Origin: Patescibacteria group bacterium
GTDB taxonomy: Bacteria; Patescibacteria; Microgenomatia; Daviesbacterales; UBA10151
Assembly: GCA_023380995.1 (NCBI GenBank)
Contig: JAMCTD010000042.1
Location: 1-5,771 of the forward strand
Reading direction: 5' to 3'
Length of the DNA stretch: 5,771 nt
Shown: piece by piece, positions 1 to 5,167 of the stretch
Layout of the letters: every line of letters begins with the position of its first letter
Numbering within the stretch: the stretch's first letter is position 1
Program-made: the position numbers and the translations under genes
Notes under the pieces: model-generated
Told to the model about the DNA's origin: nothing
Seen by the model: the letters and a program-made list of their open reading frames with translations, nothing else
Database searches by the model: none

Positions 1-185
1 TACAACTTCATCATACTCAACCAGGCAGTGGCAATCCTAACGCTAAACAATCTGGTGATTTTGGTGGTAAGATATGTGGTGGAGGGTGCAACGAAAAGCA
101 TACTCATATCCAAATTGGCAGTGGAGGTGATAATGCTGGCAGCACAGGCTGGCTGGATGCAGCACAGTATTTTTGCAGAAAATGA
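1..185 (+). CDS. C-terminal end of an unidentified protein with a Cys- and His-containing tail (5' truncated)
   Basis: The third reading frame is open from the window edge to a TGA at 183-185, giving about 60 residues. The visible stretch is rich in Gly, Asn and Ser and holds a CGGGC pair followed by KHTHIQIG, then ends in WLDAAQYFCRK. An HxH motif before a short beta-strand-like segment is seen near the C-terminus of several zinc peptidases that act on cell walls (M15, M23 and MepA-type), but the rest of the domain lies outside the window, so I do not assign a family. This frame was chosen over the longer open frame starting near 28 because its stop overlaps the next gene's ATG as ATGA (182-185), a typical translational-coupling junction, and because the other frame gives a compositionally odd product. 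It is the upstream member of a three-gene operon with the two Ig-like-domain proteins. Confidence 0.55.
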   Translation, partial: QLHHTQPGSGNPNAKQSGDFGGKICGGGCNEKHTHIQIGSGGDNAGSTGWLDAAQYFCRK

Positions 186-691
186 ACAAACTACTTTTTA
201 TTTTAGTTGCAGCGCTTACAATATTGGTAATAGGTTCATTCCTATTGATCTCCTTCTTTAATTCTAAAAAGGAATCTGAACCAATAAAACCGGTTATCCA
301 AGCTAGTTTTACTCCTACACCTTACAGACCAGCCTTACCTTCACCAGCTATTACAAAAATTCTGACGCTTGTTTCTGTCAATCCTACAGAAGACACCAGT
401 CAAACCTATTTTCCAATTAAACAAATTTTCTTCACCTTTAATCAGCCAATGAACCCATCAAGTTTCGTTGCAGAAGCCTCACCCAGTGTAAAAATTATCA
501 CCACCCTTAAGCCTGATGATCCCAACACAATAATTATTTCTCCTGATAAATCTTGGCAGCCAGGCATTACCACTATCACCATCCTATCTACAACTACTGC
601 CTTAAGCGGCAGTAAACTGGATAAATCTGTTGTTTATAAGATAAATACTAAATTTCCGGAGAATCCACCGCCGGATTCACCAGGATTATAA
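182..691 (+). CDS. Membrane-anchored protein with one SbsA/Big_5-type Ig-like domain
   Basis: This 169-aa protein has a short basic N-terminus, one hydrophobic segment (about residues 4-26) that would act as an uncleaved signal anchor, a Pro/Thr-rich linker (about 33-56) and a single extracytoplasmic domain (about 60-157). The domain resembles bacterial Ig-like Big_5 (SbsA) domains: the opening VSVNPTEDT, then IFFTFNQPMNPSSF, matches the family pattern in which a proline-containing turn precedes an 'i.i.Fn.pm..ssf' strand. The tail is Pro-rich. The ATG at 182 is preferred over a TTG at 173 because it overlaps the upstream stop by 4 nt; no clear Shine-Dalgarno sequence is present, so translation probably depends on the upstream gene. 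Such domains generally serve as structural or adhesion modules; no enzymatic residues are visible. Its exact role is unknown. It shares architecture with the next gene. Confidence 0.7.
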   Translation: MNKLLFILVAALTILVIGSFLLISFFNSKKESEPIKPVIQASFTPTPYRPALPSPAITKILTLVSVNPTEDTSQTYFPIKQIFFTFNQPMNPSSFVAEASPSVKIITTLKPDDPNTIIISPDKSWQPGITTITILSTTTALSGSKLDKSVVYKINTKFPENPPPDSPGL

Positions 692-1138
692 ATGACGAAA
701 AAGATTGTAATAGTTTTAGTAATAATACTAATATTTACCGGCCTATTTATTTGGCTTAAACGAGCTGGCGTTACCAAACCAGACAACTCCCCAACTAAAT
801 CAACTCAAGCTTCTCAAGATGACAAACCACAAATTGTTTCCACTAAACCTGATCCTTTAAATGAAAATATTGTATCTGCAGCAGAACAAATAGAAATCAC
901 TTTTAACAGAGCCTTAGAAAACGTGGGGGAGTTTAAAAGCAGGATTGAGCCAAAAGTAGAGTATAAAGTTGAGTTATCAGGGGATAGGAAAACAGCTAAA
1001 ATCATACCGACAAAGCCATATAACCTAGGCACAACTTATACACTTTTTATCGGGCCTGAAACTAAATTTGATGGGGTAGGCAGATGGGGAGAAGAAAAGG
1101 TCTACCACTTTAAAACAATTAAATACACAGGAGTATAA
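692..1138 (+). CDS. Membrane-anchored protein with one SbsA/Big_5-type Ig-like domain (second copy)
   Basis: This 148-aa protein repeats the layout of its upstream neighbour: a basic start (MTKK), a transmembrane segment (about residues 4-22), a polar Ser/Thr/Gln-rich linker (about 27-45) and one Ig-like domain (about 47-143). Domain signs are IVSTKPDPLNENI followed by EQIEITFNRALE, and a closing KVYHFKT strand, which fit the Big_5/SbsA family. The ATG follows the preceding stop with no gap, and an AGGA at 682-685 lies 6 nt before it, a good ribosome binding site. The similarity in architecture suggests tandem duplication and divergence, although the primary sequences are now quite different. 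Expected location is the outer face of the cytoplasmic membrane. No catalytic motif is visible and its function is unknown. The stop codon lies in the large palindrome shared with dnaN's 3' end. Confidence 0.72.
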   Translation: MTKKIVIVLVIILIFTGLFIWLKRAGVTKPDNSPTKSTQASQDDKPQIVSTKPDPLNENIVSAAEQIEITFNRALENVGEFKSRIEPKVEYKVELSGDRKTAKIIPTKPYNLGTTYTLFIGPETKFDGVGRWGEEKVYHFKTIKYTGV

Positions 1139-1225
1139 GTTAATTCAAAATTCAAAGTTAAAAATTAAGAGTTATGGTAGTTTTCTTTGAAAACTTTGAA
1201 CTTTACACTTTAAACTTTTAACTTA
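1136..1225. terminator. Imperfect ~90-nt palindrome between convergent genes, candidate bidirectional terminator
   Basis: Nested inverted repeats fill the gap between the convergent genes. The outer pair is TAAGTTAA (1136-1143) with TTAACTTA (1218-1225). The middle pair is TTCAAAGTT (1151-1159) with AACTTTGAA (1192-1200), partly extended outward by AAA/TTT. A competing inner hairpin is AGTTTTC-TTT-GAAAACT (1179-1195). The outer arms include the stop codons of both flanking genes. The whole stretch is nearly devoid of G+C, so it is not a classical GC-stem plus T-tract terminator, but its position and symmetry fit a two-way transcription end. It could instead be a small dispersed repeat. Confidence 0.45.
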
Positions 1226-2318
1226 ATCTTACTGGCATTACAATATATTCCAAACCTTCCACCCCAACTGGCTTGATTAAAACAGCAGATAGTGCTCCGG
1301 AAAATTCCATCATGATTTGAGTGGAAGGGGAATTTGCAATTGCATCCAATATAAACTTGGTATTAAAAGCAATTTGTAACTCCTCACCCTCAATGTCACC
1401 TTCAATCTCATTTTCCTGACTGCCTACTTCTTTAGCTTTAGACTCAAGCTTCAATAAGCCTTTCTTTGTAGTCAATACCACTATATTTGCTTCATTCTTG
1501 GCAAAAATAGCAGCCAGTTTAATAGCTTTCAGAAGTTCATCTTTTTCCACCAAAGCCCTGGCCACAATTTTTTGCGGGATAATTTTTCCCCAGGCAGGGA
1601 ATTGTCCTTCAATTAGCCTGGAAGAAACCACAGTATTTCCCAAACTAAATACAATTTGATTTTGATTTTCTGAAGTTGACACACTTACTTGCTCAACTTC
1701 TTCTTCAGATATAATCCGCAATACTTCTTCAAATGTTCTTCTGGGTATTAAACTTTTAAATTGAGCTGTATCTTTGGGCATACTTAACTGACGGTGGGCC
1801 AATCTAAAACCATCAGTTGCCACAAAGTCCAACTTTCCGTCTCCCGCTTCTGTTAAAATTCCTGTTAAAACCGGCCTGCCTTCGTCAACTGCTGAAGCAA
1901 AAAGAATTTGGGAAGAAGTTAAAAATGCTTCTTTAGGAAAAGTTACCCCCAAGTCCGAAGAAAGAGGAATAACAGGAAACTCTGAGGCAGAAATACCATT
2001 AATAGTGGCCTTAAACTTACCTGACTCCACGGTTAAAACTTCACCCACCGAGTGTAGACTGACTTTATTTTGTCCTAAACCGGAGATTAGTTCCACTAAA
2101 GTTTTAGCAGGAACAGTAATTTCACCAGGCGTTTCTGCTTCTACGTTAACATGCTTAATCACTCCTATTTCCAAATTGGTGGCAGCTACTTTTAACCTAT
2201 TATCTTCTACAGATAATAAAATATTGTCTAAAACCGGCAGGGTAGATCTGACACCAACTGACCTTGCAGCTGATTGCAGCGGCGGCAACAAATCTTGTTG
2301 TAAGATATTAAATTTCAT
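1218..2318 (-). CDS. dnaN: DNA polymerase III beta subunit (sliding clamp)
   Basis: DnaN forms the dimeric ring that encircles DNA and tethers the replicative polymerase. The 366-aa length is normal for the family and all three clamp domains can be followed. Family landmarks are the N-terminal STLPVLDNILLSVEDNRLK and ATNLEIGV (domain 1), RPVLTGILTEAGDGKLDFVA and TDGFRLAHRQL (domain 2), and the C-terminal EYIVMPVRLS (domain 3), close to the E. coli ending YVVMPMRL that lines the protein-binding cleft. The start is the ATG at 2316-2318, only 2 nt after the stop of the upstream gene; a weak purine stretch AAAGAG (2328-2333 on the opposite strand) sits 9 nt before it, so translation is probably coupled. 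dnaN is third in the dnaA-side block, but it is separated from dnaA by the likely origin and by a nuclease-like gene. No truncation or frameshift is seen. Confidence 0.98.
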   Translation of the reverse strand: MKFNILQQDLLPPLQSAARSVGVRSTLPVLDNILLSVEDNRLKVAATNLEIGVIKHVNVEAETPGEITVPAKTLVELISGLGQNKVSLHSVGEVLTVESGKFKATINGISASEFPVIPLSSDLGVTFPKEAFLTSSQILFASAVDEGRPVLTGILTEAGDGKLDFVATDGFRLAHRQLSMPKDTAQFKSLIPRRTFEEVLRIISEEEVEQVSVSTSENQNQIVFSLGNTVVSSRLIEGQFPAWGKIIPQKIVARALVEKDELLKAIKLAAIFAKNEANIVVLTTKKGLLKLESKAKEVGSQENEIEGDIEGEELQIAFNTKFILDAIANSPSTQIMMEFSGALSAVLIKPVGVEGLEYIVMPVRLS

Positions 2319-2320
2319 AA

Positions 2321-2773
2321 CTACAAACTCTTTCTGGCAGATACAAACCCATGAACCTCTTCCTCAGTTACTTTAATTAACCTAAAATTAACACAACCTC
2401 TGGTAATAAGGTTTTTAATGTGTTTTTCCTCATCTGTCAAGACATGGAAATTACCGGACTTCACTTCTATAAAATCAATCCGCTCATTATTCTTAATACC
2501 GATAAAATCAATCGGCCAGCCTAAAGGAATTATCCGGTCATAATCATAACGGAGTTCAGCATAAGTTAAAAGCTCTGCCATCTTACCTTTTTGCGGATTG
2601 ATTGATCCTTGAATAGTTTGTAAAACTCTTGCAGGAAGGTCTTGTACTCCTCTGTAAAGATCAATTAAGTCAGTAGGTATATCTGCTTTTCCTTTTCCAT
2701 GAAGCCTACCAAAAAGATATGTTACTAATAGGAGAAGTGCTGTGATTCCGATTACCCAAATGTTTAATTCCAT
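2321..2773 (-). CDS. Membrane-anchored PD-(D/E)XK nuclease-like protein, Holliday junction resolvase-related (PF10107-like)
   Basis: The 150-aa protein starts with a hydrophobic segment (about residues 4-21) followed by a basic stretch (GRLHGKGK), so it probably sits in the membrane with its C-terminal domain in the cytoplasm. The C-terminal half reads as a PD-(D/E)XK nuclease core: E67 in KMAELLTYAELRYDYD, D89 in GWPIDFIGI, and E103-V-K105 in IDFIEVKSGN, followed by LTDEEKHIKNLI and a final strand. This order and spacing match the family annotated as endonuclease related to archaeal Holliday junction resolvase. All presumed metal-binding residues are present, so activity is plausible but unproven. 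The start is the ATG at 2771-2773; an AAGGA lies about 14 nt upstream, rather far. It lies directly next to the DnaA-box region and ends 2 nt before dnaN, so the two are very probably co-transcribed. Substrate (branched DNA, origin DNA or other) is inference only. Confidence 0.8.
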   Translation of the reverse strand: MELNIWVIGITALLLLVTYLFGRLHGKGKADIPTDLIDLYRGVQDLPARVLQTIQGSINPQKGKMAELLTYAELRYDYDRIIPLGWPIDFIGIKNNERIDFIEVKSGNFHVLTDEEKHIKNLITRGCVNFRLIKVTEEEVHGFVSARKSL

Positions 2774-2786
2774 AAGTTTATTAACA

Positions 2787-2802
2787 ATCCTTGTAGATTA
2801 TA
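2787..2802 (-). promoter_or_regulatory. Candidate -10 element and Shine-Dalgarno for the nuclease-dnaN unit
   Basis: On the minus strand a perfect TATAAT (2797-2802) lies 23 nt before the ATG of the nuclease-like gene, and AAGGAT (2787-2792) follows it. No convincing TTGACA lies 16-18 nt upstream. A start site 7 nt after the -10 would fall within the AAGG, leaving a very short leader. The surrounding DNA is so AT-rich that a chance match is possible. Confidence 0.35.
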
Positions 2803-2914
2803 CTTTATATTTTAATAAAATAGTTATATTAATATAGTCGGTGGATATGTTGGTAACTATAAAATTCAGGTTCACTTTTTGGGATATTTTCGTGTTGAAC
2901 CATTGTTTAAAAAT

Positions 2915-2923
2915 AGTGGATAA
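2915..2923 (-). promoter_or_regulatory. DnaA box, one mismatch
   Basis: AGTGGATAA on the plus strand reads TTATCCACT on the minus strand, one mismatch from TTATCCACA. It starts 11 bp from the next box, about one helical turn, so two DnaA molecules could bind the same DNA face. Confidence 0.65.
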
Positions 2924-2925
2924 GT

Positions 2926-2934
2926 TGTGGATAA
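2926..2934 (-). promoter_or_regulatory. DnaA box, perfect consensus
   Basis: TGTGGATAA on the plus strand is the exact complement of TTATCCACA. It lies 27 nt beyond the dnaA stop codon and is the strongest box in the probable origin. Confidence 0.85.
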
Positions 2935-2946
2935 ATGCCTTTCAGG

Positions 2947-2955
2947 TGTGGAAAA
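2947..2955 (-). promoter_or_regulatory. DnaA box variant TTTTCCACA
   Basis: TGTGGAAAA on the plus strand reads TTTTCCACA, which fits the relaxed consensus TTWTNCACA. It starts 21 bp (about two helical turns) from the perfect box, in the same orientation, so the three boxes form a phased set. Confidence 0.7.
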
Positions 2956-2960
2956 CTTAC

Positions 2961-4280
2961 TTAAGCAATAATACGCTGTCTTACTTCTATAAGCATTTTT
3001 TGCATTTCCCTATCAGCGGTGGCTAATTTTTTAACTTTATCCCTGCCGTGCATAATGGTGGTGTGGTCTCTTCCGCCTAGGACTTGTCCAATCTTTTCCA
3101 CAGTTAGTTTCAGCTCCTCAGAAAGCAGGTACATGGCAATATGACGGGGTAAAACTAATTCTTTTTGCCTTTTTGGTCCAGTTAGGTCTTTTAAGCTGAC
3201 ATTAAAAAAGCTGCAGATAATAGATAAAACCTCCTTGTGATCAGAGGTAATTATTTTTTTAGGAGATTGGCCTAAAAACCTGGCTACATTTTCCGGATCA
3301 GCAGATAAATTTTGGGTTTTTAAAGCCTGCAGTATTTGAATTAACTTACCCTCAAGCTCCCTGATATTTGAATCCAGCGAGGAAGCAATCAATTTTAGTG
3401 TATCTTCCGGCAAGGTGTTGTTTTGTTCAATACATTTGGCCCGCAATATTGCTACCCTGGTATCAAAATCAGGCGGTTGAATATCTACCATGAGCCCTCC
3501 GGCAAAACGGCTTTTTAGCCTGTCTTCAAGCTTGGCGATTTCTTGTGGTGGCCGGTCAGAAGTTAACACCATCTGGGAATTTTTTGTTTGCAGCTCATTG
3601 AAGGTATGGAAAAACTCCTCCTGAGTGCCTTCCCTACCGGAGAAAAACTGGATATCATCAATAAGCAAAATATCAGCCTGACGGTATCTACTGCGCAAAT
3701 CCCCCATTTTATGTTCCTGAATAGCTGTAACATAATCATTCATAAATTTTTCAGAAGAACAATAAATAACTTTAAGCCTGGGGTTTTTTGATAAAAGGGC
3801 GTTGCCAATCCCCAGCATTAAATGGGTCTTCCCTACTCCTGTTCCTCCATACAAAAATAAAGGATTGTAACTGATCCCAGGGTTTTGGACTACTGCCTGG
3901 CCTGCAGCATAGGCCAGATTATTTGAAAGCCCGACTACAAAATTTTCCATGGTGTATTTAGGGTTTAAGATTGTGGTTGTTGTTTGAAGGGGCTGGAAAA
4001 AATCTTCCTCTTCTGGCTCTTGGGATATTGCTCCTGTTTCGCGGACTACAAACTCTATCCGCACCTTTTTGCCCAGCAATTTTTCAAAAGTATTTTCAAT
4101 TAATGCTAAATACTTTTGGCTTAAAGTGGCCTTTATAAAAGCATGAGGGGTTAAAAGAATAACTTTTTCATCAGTCAGATTTTGTATAGAAGTTTTTAAA
4201 AACCACGCTTTGTAATTAGCTGGGCCAACTTCTAATTTAACTGTTTCTAAAAATTTGTGCCAAAGGCGTAAATTATCCAT
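2961..4280 (-). CDS. dnaA: Chromosomal replication initiator protein DnaA
   Basis: DnaA is the AAA+ ATPase that binds DnaA boxes and opens the origin. From the ATG at 4278-4280 it is 439 aa. Domain I (about 1-80) opens with MDNLRLWHKFLETVK and contains the family's WF; a short acidic/Thr-rich linker (domain II, about 83-104) follows. Domain III shows Walker A GGTGVGKTH (145-153), Walker B LLIDDIQFF with D208-D209, sensor 1 LTSDRPP (239-245), the arginine-finger region RLKSRFAGGL (about 254-263) and sensor 2 NIRELEG with R307. Domain IV carries the DNA-binding signature GGRDHTTIMHG (402-412). The frame stays open upstream to a TTG at 4355, but the extra 25 residues do not look like DnaA, so I prefer the ATG; neither start has a well-placed Shine-Dalgarno. 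It is divergent from rpmH, and its leader carries a perfect DnaA box, suggesting autoregulation. Confidence 0.98.
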   Translation of the reverse strand: MDNLRLWHKFLETVKLEVGPANYKAWFLKTSIQNLTDEKVILLTPHAFIKATLSQKYLALIENTFEKLLGKKVRIEFVVRETGAISQEPEEEDFFQPLQTTTTILNPKYTMENFVVGLSNNLAYAAGQAVVQNPGISYNPLFLYGGTGVGKTHLMLGIGNALLSKNPRLKVIYCSSEKFMNDYVTAIQEHKMGDLRSRYRQADILLIDDIQFFSGREGTQEEFFHTFNELQTKNSQMVLTSDRPPQEIAKLEDRLKSRFAGGLMVDIQPPDFDTRVAILRAKCIEQNNTLPEDTLKLIASSLDSNIRELEGKLIQILQALKTQNLSADPENVARFLGQSPKKIITSDHKEVLSIICSFFNVSLKDLTGPKRQKELVLPRHIAMYLLSEELKLTVEKIGQVLGGRDHTTIMHGRDKVKKLATADREMQKMLIEVRQRIIA

Positions 4281-4297
4281 AAATTGGGGCAGATATG

Positions 4298-4319
4298 AAT
4301 CCCTGACTTTCCAGGGATT
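4298..4319 (-). promoter_or_regulatory. Hairpin in the dnaA 5' leader
   Basis: AATCCCTG (4298-4305) and CAGGGATT (4312-4319) form a perfect 8-bp stem with a 6-nt loop, the most GC-rich inverted repeat in the window. In dnaA mRNA it would end 17 nt before the preferred ATG. There is no T-tract on either side, so it is not a standard terminator. It may shape ribosome access or transcript stability; this role is inferred from position only. Confidence 0.5.
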
Positions 4320-4325
4320 GCTCGA

Positions 4326-4334
4326 TGTGGAAAG
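4326..4334 (-). promoter_or_regulatory. Weak DnaA box-like site in the dnaA leader
   Basis: TGTGGAAAG on the plus strand reads CTTTCCACA, one mismatch from the relaxed consensus TTWTNCACA. It lies 11 bp from the perfect box at 4346-4354 and points the other way, which could make a pair for DnaA binding near its own promoter. Confidence 0.35.
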
Positions 4335-4345
4335 CTCTATTTCAT

Positions 4346-4354
4346 TTATCCACA
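4346..4354 (+). promoter_or_regulatory. DnaA box, perfect consensus, upstream of dnaA
   Basis: An exact TTATCCACA lies 66 nt before the preferred dnaA ATG, downstream of the likely dnaA promoter. Bacterial dnaA genes are commonly repressed by DnaA bound in this area, so autoregulation or a second origin subregion are the natural readings. It overlaps the alternative TTG start codon at 4353-4355. Confidence 0.8.
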
Positions 4355-4369
4355 ATTTAATTCACAATG

Positions 4370-4386
4370 CTTCCTCTTACAATATA
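4370..4386 (-). promoter_or_regulatory. Candidate dnaA promoter -10 and leader purine stretch
   Basis: On the minus strand TATATT (4381-4386) is followed by AGAGGAAG (4370-4377). The TATATT could be a -10 element, but no good -35 is seen 16-18 nt upstream. The AGAGGAAG looks like a strong Shine-Dalgarno, yet no start codon lies at normal distance in the dnaA frame: the TTG at 4355 is 14 nt away and the ATG at 4280 is about 90 nt away. Confidence 0.3.
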
Positions 4387-4457
4387 GAGAAACTATTAAA
4401 AAGTAGATCAGTTTTGGATAGATCGGAGTATCTGTGTGTCGAGGCGTCAGATTCTGT

Positions 4458-4466
4458 TGCTATACA
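4458..4466 (+). promoter_or_regulatory. Candidate extended -10 promoter for the rpmH operon
   Basis: TGCTATACA resembles an extended -10 element (TGn followed by TATAnT, last base differing). A start about 7 nt on would give an AT-rich leader of roughly 24 nt before the rpmH ATG, containing seven T residues (4475-4481). No TTGACA-like -35 is present at proper spacing. AT-rich background makes this a weak call. Confidence 0.3.
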
Positions 4467-4496
4467 AAGCTAAATTTTTTTGTTAATATACACAAT

Positions 4497-4634
4497 ATGC
4501 CAAAGAGAACATATCAACCAAAAAAATTAAAAAGGCAAAAAAAGATTGGTTTTAGAGCTAGGTCAAAAACTGCCGGCGGAAAGAAGGTTTTAACAAGAAG
4601 AAGGGCAACAGGCAGAGTTCGTTTGTCAGTTTAA
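4497..4634 (+). CDS. rpmH: 50S ribosomal protein L34
   Basis: L34 is a small, very basic protein of the large ribosomal subunit. The 45-aa product has the family's whole signature: [20 protein letters not shown] at the start, an [17 protein letters not shown] centre, and the usual ending RLSV. Length is typical. The frame is open further upstream from a GTG at 4434, but the conserved family start is at the ATG at 4497. No Shine-Dalgarno is visible before it; the leader is AT-rich. It is the first gene of the rpmH-rnpA-yidD-yidC block and is divergent from dnaA, the arrangement seen in many bacteria. Confidence 0.98.
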   Translation: MPKRTYQPKKLKRQKKIGFRARSKTAGGKKVLTRRRATGRVRLSV

Positions 4635-4643
4635 ATCTTTTTA

Positions 4644-4982
4644 ATGCTTTCCAAAGATAAACGTTTAAACTTAAGAAAAGACTTTAAGTGGGTTGCCTCA
4701 GGCAGGAAGCTGGAAACAAAGCATCTTAAGCTTTTTATTAAATTAGGAGATAATGAATTGCCACGGGTTGGGATAGCCGTTTCTTCAAAGTTTTTTAAAA
4801 AGGCAGCAGAGCGCAACAGAGCCAGAAGGTTAGTCTCGGTTGCTTTTGAATCTTTGTACTCAAGCCTTCCAAAAGCTATTAATATAGTAGCTCTTCCCAA
4901 AACAGGGGTAAGTAAGGTAAAATCATCTGATGTGCTTTTGGATCTGGAGGAAGTATTAAAAAATGAAAAAATTATTAATTAG
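4644..4982 (+). CDS. rnpA: Ribonuclease P protein component
   Basis: RnpA is the protein cofactor of RNase P, which removes 5' leaders from precursor tRNAs; it binds the catalytic RNA and the leader. The 112-aa product shows the family features: an N-terminal MLSKDKRLNLRKDFKWV, the strand RVGIAVSSK (41-49), and the basic RNR motif ERNRARR (56-62) in a helix, followed by a hydrophobic strand INIVALPK. Length is normal. The ATG is 9 nt after the rpmH stop and lacks a recognisable Shine-Dalgarno, so it may depend on translation of rpmH. The 3' end overlaps yidD by 20 nt and its codons supply yidD's ribosome binding site. Confidence 0.96.
   Translation: MLSKDKRLNLRKDFKWVASGRKLETKHLKLFIKLGDNELPRVGIAVSSKFFKKAAERNRARRLVSVAFESLYSSLPKAINIVALPKTGVSKVKSSDVLLDLEEVLKNEKIIN
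4946..4953 (+). promoter_or_regulatory. Strong Shine-Dalgarno for yidD inside rnpA
   Basis: GGAGGAAG lies 9 nt before the yidD ATG at 4963, inside the rnpA coding sequence. It is among the best ribosome binding sites in the window and fixes the yidD start. Confidence 0.8.
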
Positions 4983-5163
4983 TTTGATCAACTTTTACCA
5001 AACGTTTTTATCCTTTGACAGAGGTGTTTTAGCTGTCTTTGCTCCTGGTGGCGCTTGCAGGCATGAAGTAAGTTGTTCTGAATATACCAAACAAAAAATT
5101 AAGGAATCTGGGGTATCAAAGGGAGTCTGGCTTGGTTTGAAAAGAGTGTGGAGGTGCAGATAA
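4963..5163 (+). CDS. yidD: Membrane protein insertion efficiency factor YidD
   Basis: YidD is a small membrane-associated protein that assists YidC-dependent membrane protein insertion. The 66-aa product has an N-terminal amphipathic/hydrophobic segment (about 1-18) and the family core: CRHEVSCSEY (32-41), then GVSKGVWLGLKRVWRC. The three conserved cysteines are C32, C38 and C65. Two differences from well-known members are the HEV where Y-x-P is usual before the SCSEY, and the absence of the tail after the final cysteine (it ends RCR), making it slightly short. The start is fixed by the GGAGGAAG site 9 nt upstream. It overlaps rnpA by 20 nt and is followed after 4 nt by yidC. Confidence 0.95.
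   Translation: MKKLLISLINFYQTFLSFDRGVLAVFAPGGACRHEVSCSEYTKQKIKESGVSKGVWLGLKRVWRCR
5150..5156 (+). promoter_or_regulatory. Shine-Dalgarno for yidC inside the yidD 3' end
   Basis: GGAGGTG at 5150-5156 lies 11 nt before the ATG at 5168, within the last codons of yidD. It supports that start over later in-frame codons. Confidence 0.75.
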
Positions 5164-5167
5164 AAAT

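Larger units (their letters stand above)
2774..2960. other. oriC: Probable replication origin (oriC) region between dnaA and the dnaN unit
   Basis: This 187-nt non-coding stretch has the two parts expected of a bacterial origin. The dnaA-proximal end (2915-2955) holds three DnaA boxes in the same orientation. The far end (about 2774-2838) is extremely AT-rich, including the perfect 12-bp palindrome TATATTAATATA (2825-2836), and could be the unwinding element. A weaker box-like GGTGGATAT (2840-2848, two mismatches) borders the AT-rich part. Position next to dnaA and near dnaN agrees with most mapped bacterial origins. A plus-strand reading frame that crosses the region has no homology-like features and is treated as noise. 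Confidence 0.75.
4281..4496. promoter_or_regulatory. Divergent dnaA / rpmH regulatory region
   Basis: This 216-nt gap must carry the start signals for dnaA leftward and rpmH rightward. It holds a perfect DnaA box (4346-4354), a weaker one (4326-4334), a stable hairpin close to dnaA (4298-4319), a strong purine stretch AGAGGAAG on the minus strand (4370-4377), a TATATT on the minus strand (4381-4386) that could be a dnaA -10, and an extended -10-like sequence on the plus strand near rpmH. No protein-like frame is supported here. Confidence 0.7.

Noticed and set aside
28..261. Plus-strand frame of 77 codons
   Set aside because: It overlaps the better-supported truncated gene and the start of the Ig-like protein in another frame, and its stop does not fit the operon junction.
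2869..2901. Inverted repeat GGTTCA / TGAACC in the oriC region
   Set aside because: Only 6 bp with a 21-nt loop; expected by chance in a region of this size.
2841..3026. Plus-strand frame of 61 codons across the DnaA boxes
   Set aside because: It lies across the probable origin and the dnaA 3' end, with no ribosome binding site or recognisable protein features.
4281..4355. 25-codon N-terminal extension of dnaA from TTG
   Set aside because: The added residues do not resemble DnaA domain I, which begins at MDNLRLW; kept only as an open question in the findings.
4413..4421. DnaA box-like TTTGGATAG
   Set aside because: Two mismatches from the consensus in AT-rich DNA; not distinguishable from background.
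4404..4424. Direct repeat TAGATC, 15-bp period, in the divergent region
   Set aside because: Two copies of a 6-mer are too little to call an operator.
4434..4496. N-terminal extension of rpmH from a GTG
   Set aside because: L34 proteins start at the MPKRTYQP region; the extra 21 residues have no family match in pattern and cover the likely promoter.
4631..4900. Minus-strand frame of 89 codons opposite rnpA
   Set aside because: Antisense shadow of the clearly identified rnpA coding sequence.
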